Part shown: one piece after another, positions 1 to 64,000 of the stretch
Numbering within the stretch: position 1 is the first letter of the stretch
Layout of the letters: every line of letters starts with the position of its first letter
Source: Alviniconcha marisindica
Taxonomy: Eukaryota; Mollusca; Gastropoda; Provannidae
DNA: 64,000 nt
Direction: 5' to 3'
Assembly (NCBI GenBank): GCA_018857735.1
Contig: JABMCL010000715.1
Coordinates: 1,360,001 to 1,424,000, forward strand
Made by a program: the position numbers and the translations under genes
The notes under the pieces: model-generated
Seen by the model: only the letters and a program-made list of their open reading frames with translations
Told to the model about the DNA's origin: nothing
Databases searched by the model: none

Positions 1-326
1 AACTGAAGGACAGCCGTGCCCAGCCAAGTCAGTGTTTGTGTTCAGTTATGTATTCTGTTTCAAATCAGGCACCACTGTGTGCGTGCCCATTGAGTCCTTC
101 AACCATGAAGGGCAGTGTGTTTCAGCTTTGCTCCACTTCACACAGCAGGTGCGCAGCAGGGAAAGTTGACCCCATTTTCTGGCCATTGCTACTGTGTGGA
201 GGAATGGGCTGAGTTGAAAAAGAGAGATTCCAGGATTACAGATTTCCTGAAGTTGCCAGGCTCAGTGTGGAGTACAAGTAAAGCAGGAATGGTAATTACT
301 TTTCTTTGTCTGCATTTTGTTGCTAG
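1..326. other. intron sequence upstream of exon 1
   Basis: Ends in the acceptor tract of exon 1. I see no ankyrin exon, RNA gene or repeat here. A short acceptor/donor-like pair around 127-150 encodes nothing like an ankyrin repeat. Confidence 0.5.
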
Positions 327-59017
<58,691 letters not shown>

Positions 59018-60160
59018 GTATACACAGCTGTCACTGATGGTGAAACTCTGGGAACACCCCCTCCTTTGACTCTCCTCCTAACTCTCTAAACCAAGTGTCA
59101 TTGTACTCAGCATTCAAGTTTTCATCCATCTGCATTATGTTATAAAACAAACAAACAAATCAGTTTTGTTATTGCATCAGATTTTGCACATGTTTGTCAG
59201 TGTGACTGAACTAATTCTTGTCAAATTTGAAGGATGTGTGCTTGAATGTTGTTTATGCGGTTGGTGGTGGTATAGTGAAAAAAAGATGGAACAAAAACCA
59301 GCTGTGTTAGGTAGACTTAGCAGACTTGCTCTTGAGCAATTTAAAAGAAAAATCCCACCTTTCGTTTATTTAATCAGATACCATTTCTTCTTCTTCTTTG
59401 ATAGACTTTTGCTCATATTCAGTCCTTGTAAACCCCAACAAGAGTTCATCACTGTTGCTACCTTGAAAATATTCTCTCCAGAACTTGGCATCAGTGTGAT
59501 TTTTATTACTGCTGTTTTCATTCTGTTAAAGCATAACCACCCCCACCTTCCCGTTCTTAATCATATGTTTCTTTCCATGTTCATTTCAACTTGGATTAGA
59601 TTGAATGATGTTTTTAACAATAAACCCCTTAAGCTGTTCATCACCATGGCCCTCATCTTGAAAGTCTCTCAGCATGTTAGCATCAGTTTACATGGTCAAA
59701 GTACTTTAAATAGTCGGACTAATAATTGGTTTAACAACTTAATGGAAGAGCAAAAACAACTGTATCAGATGCACATGTGTGTAGCTAGTGTAGAGTGAGG
59801 TCACCTGCTATAAACAGCCAAGTGGAGTGAAAAGAGAAGCCCAAATTCCCATGGCTGTGTGGTATAGTAATGACACTGTGGGGAATCTCCTGTCAATAAC
59901 ATGAGACGAGTTAAGCTGAAATTCTGCATACTTACCTTGCAGAAGTAGTTCTGATGGTCCCAGCTGCTTTGTAATCACATCAGAATTATCAACACCTCTG
60001 CTAGAACTTAAAAACCCATGAGTCTGGTTTGAATGTTTATGTAACCATTAGGTCAGATTGTATTAATTTTTATTAACAATTTTTGTCTTCTAATTTGTAA
60101 GAAAACAGTATTGTGCATCACATGAAAACAGTACTGGATTTATTCCTGTAATACATACTT
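59018..60160. other. intron after exon 32, 5' part, with an unexplained open frame
   Basis: A 210-codon open frame at 59166-59798 (+) has hydrophobic stretches (FFFFFDRLLLIF, SVIFITAVFILL) and no recognisable domain. It does not fit the exon phases as an internal exon. I treat it as intron sequence. Confidence 0.4.
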
Positions 60161-60163
60161 TGT

Positions 60164-60228
<65 letters not shown>

Positions 60229-60255
60229 AGGAGAGAGAGAGAGAGAGAGAGAGAA
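60160..60255 (+). repeat. (GT)n(GA)n compound microsatellite
   Basis: GT then GA, followed by (ATGA)n. Confidence 0.95.
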
Positions 60256-60659
60256 TAAATGAATGAATGAATAAACTTCATTTTATGAGGGTAGTGGAGA
60301 AGACTCAAGGTCTTTTTACATCCAGCCCTCATCTGTGAGGGAAGCTACTATTAACTAAGGATACAATGAGCTACAATAGGTTGAGTACATGTACAATCAT
60401 ACAAACCATGTAAACCGAGAAACAAGTTGATAATGAGCATTAAAAAAAAATGTATATACATATAAAAATTGGCTAAATCTCGGGTAAACACACACATGCA
60501 CACACACACATAAGATTAAGAACATGTTTGTCATTGAAAACTACATACACATAGAGCACAGACACACAAAAGGTATGGGCTGCCTGAAGCAGCACAACAC
60601 AGGTTGGAAGCAGCGCATGGAGAAATACATCTATGATCATGGTTTCACGTAACACCTAT

Positions 60660-62490
60660 GAAGCGTAATTCCTTAAAGAAAGGGGCTGTAGGCAAGGCGA
60701 TCCCCTCTCCCCTTATATATACCTACTGTGTGTGGAAATTTTAGCAGTACATATCCATCAAAGCTCTGGTGTTACTGGAATCAAAATAAAAGACGTGGAA
60801 TACTTAATATAACAATTTGCAGACAATACATCAGTTTATTTGGATGGCAGCAGAGAATCGTTTGAAAATGTAATAAAAATTCTTACCGAATTTGCTCTTT
60901 GCTCTGGCTTAAAAATAAACTATGACAAATCACAAGTAGTTTGGTTAGGTTGTCAGAAAGGGTCAGCTACAGTGTTTTTGCCGCATTTAAAACCCAGGTG
61001 GAATCCAACAAGATTCAGTGTATTGGGCATTATATATTCAACAGACCTAGAAAAAATTATGGATCTGAACTCCAATCCCAAGATAGAACAAATACAAACT
61101 CTTTTGAAAAATTGGCAGGGGAGAAGTCTCACCCAACTCGGAAAAATTACGCTAATAAACTCTCTCATGCTATCTAGAATAACACACCTTTTTTGTCTCT
61201 GCCAAACCCGTGTAATAAATTTATTAAAGATCTGAAGCTTTTATTCCATAAATTTATATGGAATGGTAAAAGAGACAAAATCAACCGAACAACGCTGTGT
61301 AAATCCTTAGAGGAGGGAGGTTTAAACATGACTGAAATAAATGTTTTCATAGACAGTTTGAAAGTAACTTGGATAAGGAAGATGCTGAAAGAAGATAAAT
61401 GTAGGTGGATGGCCCTGCTGAAGGAGGATGTGCCAGATATTGACCTACAGAAATACAGTGGATCTAGATTTTTATTTTCTAAGCGCAGTGCTGTAAATCC
61501 CTTTCGGTGTGATGTTTTTTTCATCATTTGCCAGATTTTCAGAAAGGTGCATCCCACAAACTATGTCCAGATTTCTCCAAGAACCAATCCTATTCCACCA
61601 CAAAATCAAAATCGAGGGAATGGTTATCTCAAGACAAGTTTGGCAAAGGCTAGGTATTAGGACAATTGGACAGTTAACAAGTGAGAACTTTGAATTTCTA
61701 GAGTATAGTCGATTTACCACAAAGTTTGGCAATGATATTAACTTTTTGGAATATTATGGGATGATAAAAGCCATTAAAAAATATAAAGAATGTCACCAGC
61801 TAAAGGATGAACCTAGCCCAAATACAACCGAAGCAAAGCCGTACGCAGTCCTGCAATCTGAAAGGAAAGGAACAAAAGCAGTCTGAAACATACTGCGTGA
61901 AAGTATTAGGCTGCTGCCGAAAGTGGTGGCAAAATGGAATAACACCACTCTAGACTGGCCCGCTATTTACTCAAGATTAAAGAATTCAACTTCCGACACT
62001 AAACTTAAATGGTTCCAGTACAGAATACTCCACAGAGTTCTAACAACAAATGACTATTTGTATAAAAGAAAGGTTATTGACTCCGACAGATGTACGTTTT
62101 GTAAAACTGAAAAGGAAACAATAAGTCACCTGCTCTGGGACTGCACTTACACCGAGACCTTTTGGAAGCATGTTTTAGAATGGATCACAAAGAATACACC
62201 TCATGTACATTCTCTCAATACTACGGAGCAATTGGTTATTTTTGGCATAAAAGATGACGTAACAGCGGACAAGGTACTTGACCTAATAATGCTGATGGCA
62301 AAGTACTACATCTTCAGATGCAGCTGTTTAAAAACCATACCAAACTTTACTTGTTTGTTTTTTTCGAAAGAAGTTAGGCAAAGAGCAGCTATAGAGAAAC
62401 ACACCTTGGCGTTAATAGGAGACCTAACTGCATATTTTTCATTATGGTCCCCATACTTCCTGCTGATCAGTGACAACAATGTATATGTGA
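60660..62490 (+). mobile_element. 5'-truncated, frameshifted L1/Tx1-like LINE ORF2 remnant
   Basis: In order on the + strand: RGCRQGDPLSPYIYLLCVEI (60681 on), an in-frame stop at 60810, QFADNTSVYLDGS (catalytic FADD changed to FADN), SGLKINYDKSQVVWLG, FSVLGIIYS, QGRSLTQLGKITLINSL. After a frameshift near 61195: FIWNGKRDKINRTTL, EEGGLNM. After another near 61560: ISRQVWQRLGIRTIGQLTSE. From 61923: LKWFQYRILHRVL and a zf-RVT motif CTFCK...HLLWDC. Two or more frameshifts and the altered catalytic box show it is dead. Confidence 0.88.
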
Positions 62491-62517
62491 AAGGTACCCA
62501 GAGAGCTGCTCACATGC

Positions 62518-62610
62518 ATATGTGTGTGTGTGTGTTCGCGCGCACGTGCAGAGGTGTCTTTGCGCGTGTGTGTGTGTGTGAGAGAGAGAGAGAGGGAGAG
62601 AGATTAACAC
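62518..62610 (+). repeat. (GT)n/(GA)n low-complexity tract
   Basis: Between the LINE remnant and the antisense LINE tail. Confidence 0.9.
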
Positions 62611-62789
62611 AAACATTTATATATATGGAGTTTAATACATGATTGATAATTGCAATGTTTGTGTGCATATTGTGCAGTTTTGGAGTGTAATTTTTTTTTT
62701 AAGAAAAAAAAAGGCATTTCCGCATCTATCTCTGCATCTGCAATTTTATCCACATGGGTCAGAGTATCTGCAAGAGTGCTTGTATTAAA

Positions 62790-63150
62790 CACTTGAAGAA
62801 AAAAACTAAAAAACAAAAACATATAAAGCATAAGATGCTTTTTAAACACTGAAGGACTGACTGGAAGCCTCAATTCGCTGGGCAATGAGTTCCAGAGAGC
62901 AGGACCAGAATAAACCAGGCTGGACTTGAATAAATCTGTCCTTGGTATTGGCACATTTAGCTTTCTTGATGAATTCCTCGAACTTTGATTAATCAGTACA
63001 ATTTTGTACACAAAACGCGCTTTATTACTCATTAACCTAGAAGATAGCAGGAGAATTTGAGCCGTTTTGTAGTCTTTATCGGTAAAGCTAGTTTGTTTTA
63101 GGAGAACAATTTTGATTGCTCGCCTGTGTAGTGACTTCAAGGTTTTTTGT
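62790..63150 (-). mobile_element. C-terminal end of a non-LTR retrotransposon ORF, antisense
   Basis: On the - strand: SLHRRAIKIVLL, KLNVPIPRTDLFKSSLVYSG, PALWNSLPSELRL. This is the tail motif (RT.LFK.S..YSGP.LWNSLP) of many invertebrate LINE ORF2 proteins, of the same superfamily as the fragment at 33690-34610. 5' part missing. Confidence 0.8.
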
Positions 63151-63284
63151 AAAGAGAGAGAGAGAGAGCTTGTTAATTACACTTCCCTAAAAATTGCATG
63201 TCAGTCAGTTTTGGGCATTTCATAATGAAAAAAATCTAAGAATGTTCAGAATGTATTGACAGTTGTGCATTAATAACTTTTGTA

Positions 63285-63520
63285 TAGCGTTATTCTCTAG
63301 TGTACACTAACTCACTGCGCTTTACAACATTCTCCAACATTTTCTAAGTGGGAGAAAAAATCTAAGGTAACATGTTCATGAAAGCAATACATATGTGACA
63401 ACTAACAAAATATACACAAAAAATATAAAGTACATGTGCCGTATGAGAAGCAGCAATGTGCCGTATGAGAAGCAGCAATATACAAAGAAAAAATCATTAT
63501 GTTACTACCTACCCTTAATT
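63285..63520 (+). repeat. dispersed ~210-bp repeat, copy 2
   Basis: Matches 10040-10250 in order and orientation, with a local duplication of gtgccgtatgagaagcagca. Confidence 0.78.
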
Positions 63521-64000
63521 AATGGCCAGATTAGTTACAGCTAGCAAAAAATGTGTATGATTAAAAGGCATAGTGTTTGCTCTTTACCATGACCATAAAG
63601 CATAACCTCTCCTGGCCTCAGTTTCAGCAAAATGTAATGTTTTTGTGTGGTTCTTTTTTCTTTTTTTAAATTCTAGTGCTTATTTTGTTTGCAACTTTTT
63701 TCTTCTTTTTTCTCCATCTGTTGGCTAATTTTACCCCCAAAACAACCTGTAGCTTGGGTAGTGAATAGCTAAACCCAGTAGATCACCCATTTTCTACAAC
63801 TGGGTGTTTGTGTGTATATGTGTTTTCACTGGTAGTGTTGTTTGCCAAAAGCTATATTTCAGTGCACAAGTTGTCAGTTTTGTTGATGGCTTATTTCTCA
63901 ATGAATGAGTCAGTTTGTTTTCACTGTGTTTGATTTTTTGTTCTTTCATACAAAAGGCTATGCATTCCATAGCACATAAAGAAATATATTGTTATTAGAA
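63521..64000. other. intron sequence at window end
   Basis: Nothing recognised; no further exon of the gene found here. Confidence 0.45.

Overview
The window looks like a piece of an invertebrate animal genome, most likely a lophotrochozoan and probably a gastropod mollusc. The reasons are small exons with GT-AG borders spread over large AT-rich introns, very abundant (CA)n/(GT)n and minisatellite arrays, degenerate non-LTR retrotransposons, a Penelope-like element fragment and several MITE-type palindromes. The species call is inference; nothing in the sequence fixes it.

One gene explains nearly all the coding signal. On the + strand, 32 exons between 327 and 59017 join with consistent phases into one open frame of about 4.19 kb (about 1,397 codons). 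The gene starts upstream of the window and continues beyond it. The product resembles the ANKRD26 / CCDC144 / POTE-type family. It has the end of an ankyrin-repeat block (exon 1), a long Ser/Pro/acidic linker with a recurring acidic-Trp motif (exons 2-14), a Glu/Arg-rich helix (exon 15), a low-complexity spacer (exons 16-18) and a long coiled coil (exons 19-32). The coiled coil parallels the vertebrate ANKRD26 coiled coil exon by exon. The C-terminal end of the family (DUF3496 region) is not found and should lie downstream. In vertebrates ANKRD26 is a distal-appendage protein of the mother centriole that recruits PIDD1.

The introns hold the rest. At 1-12.8 kb there are a Penelope-type terminal fragment, three minisatellites and long CA tracts. 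At 12.8-26 kb there are a 1-kb degenerate tandem array, a second Penelope-type inverted pair and a 502-bp TA-flanked MITE. At 26-36 kb there are a CR1/L2-like LINE tail, a Penelope-type GIY-YIG fragment, a palindromic repeat and a second LINE remnant. At 36-54 kb there are a 38-bp array, a TTAA-flanked piggyBac-type MITE, a second copy of the 0.5-kb MITE inserted in a 48-bp satellite, and a TAA-flanked Harbinger-type MITE. At 54-64 kb there are a 48-bp array made of exon-start/splice-acceptor units, a 1.5-kb G-rich array, an L1/Tx1-like LINE remnant and an antisense LINE tail.

The most unusual theme is that 3' splice sites of this gene have been tandemly duplicated at least three times (exons 2, 24 and 29). 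Twice the unit is 48 bp and stays in frame, so alternative acceptor use could vary the protein in 16-residue steps.
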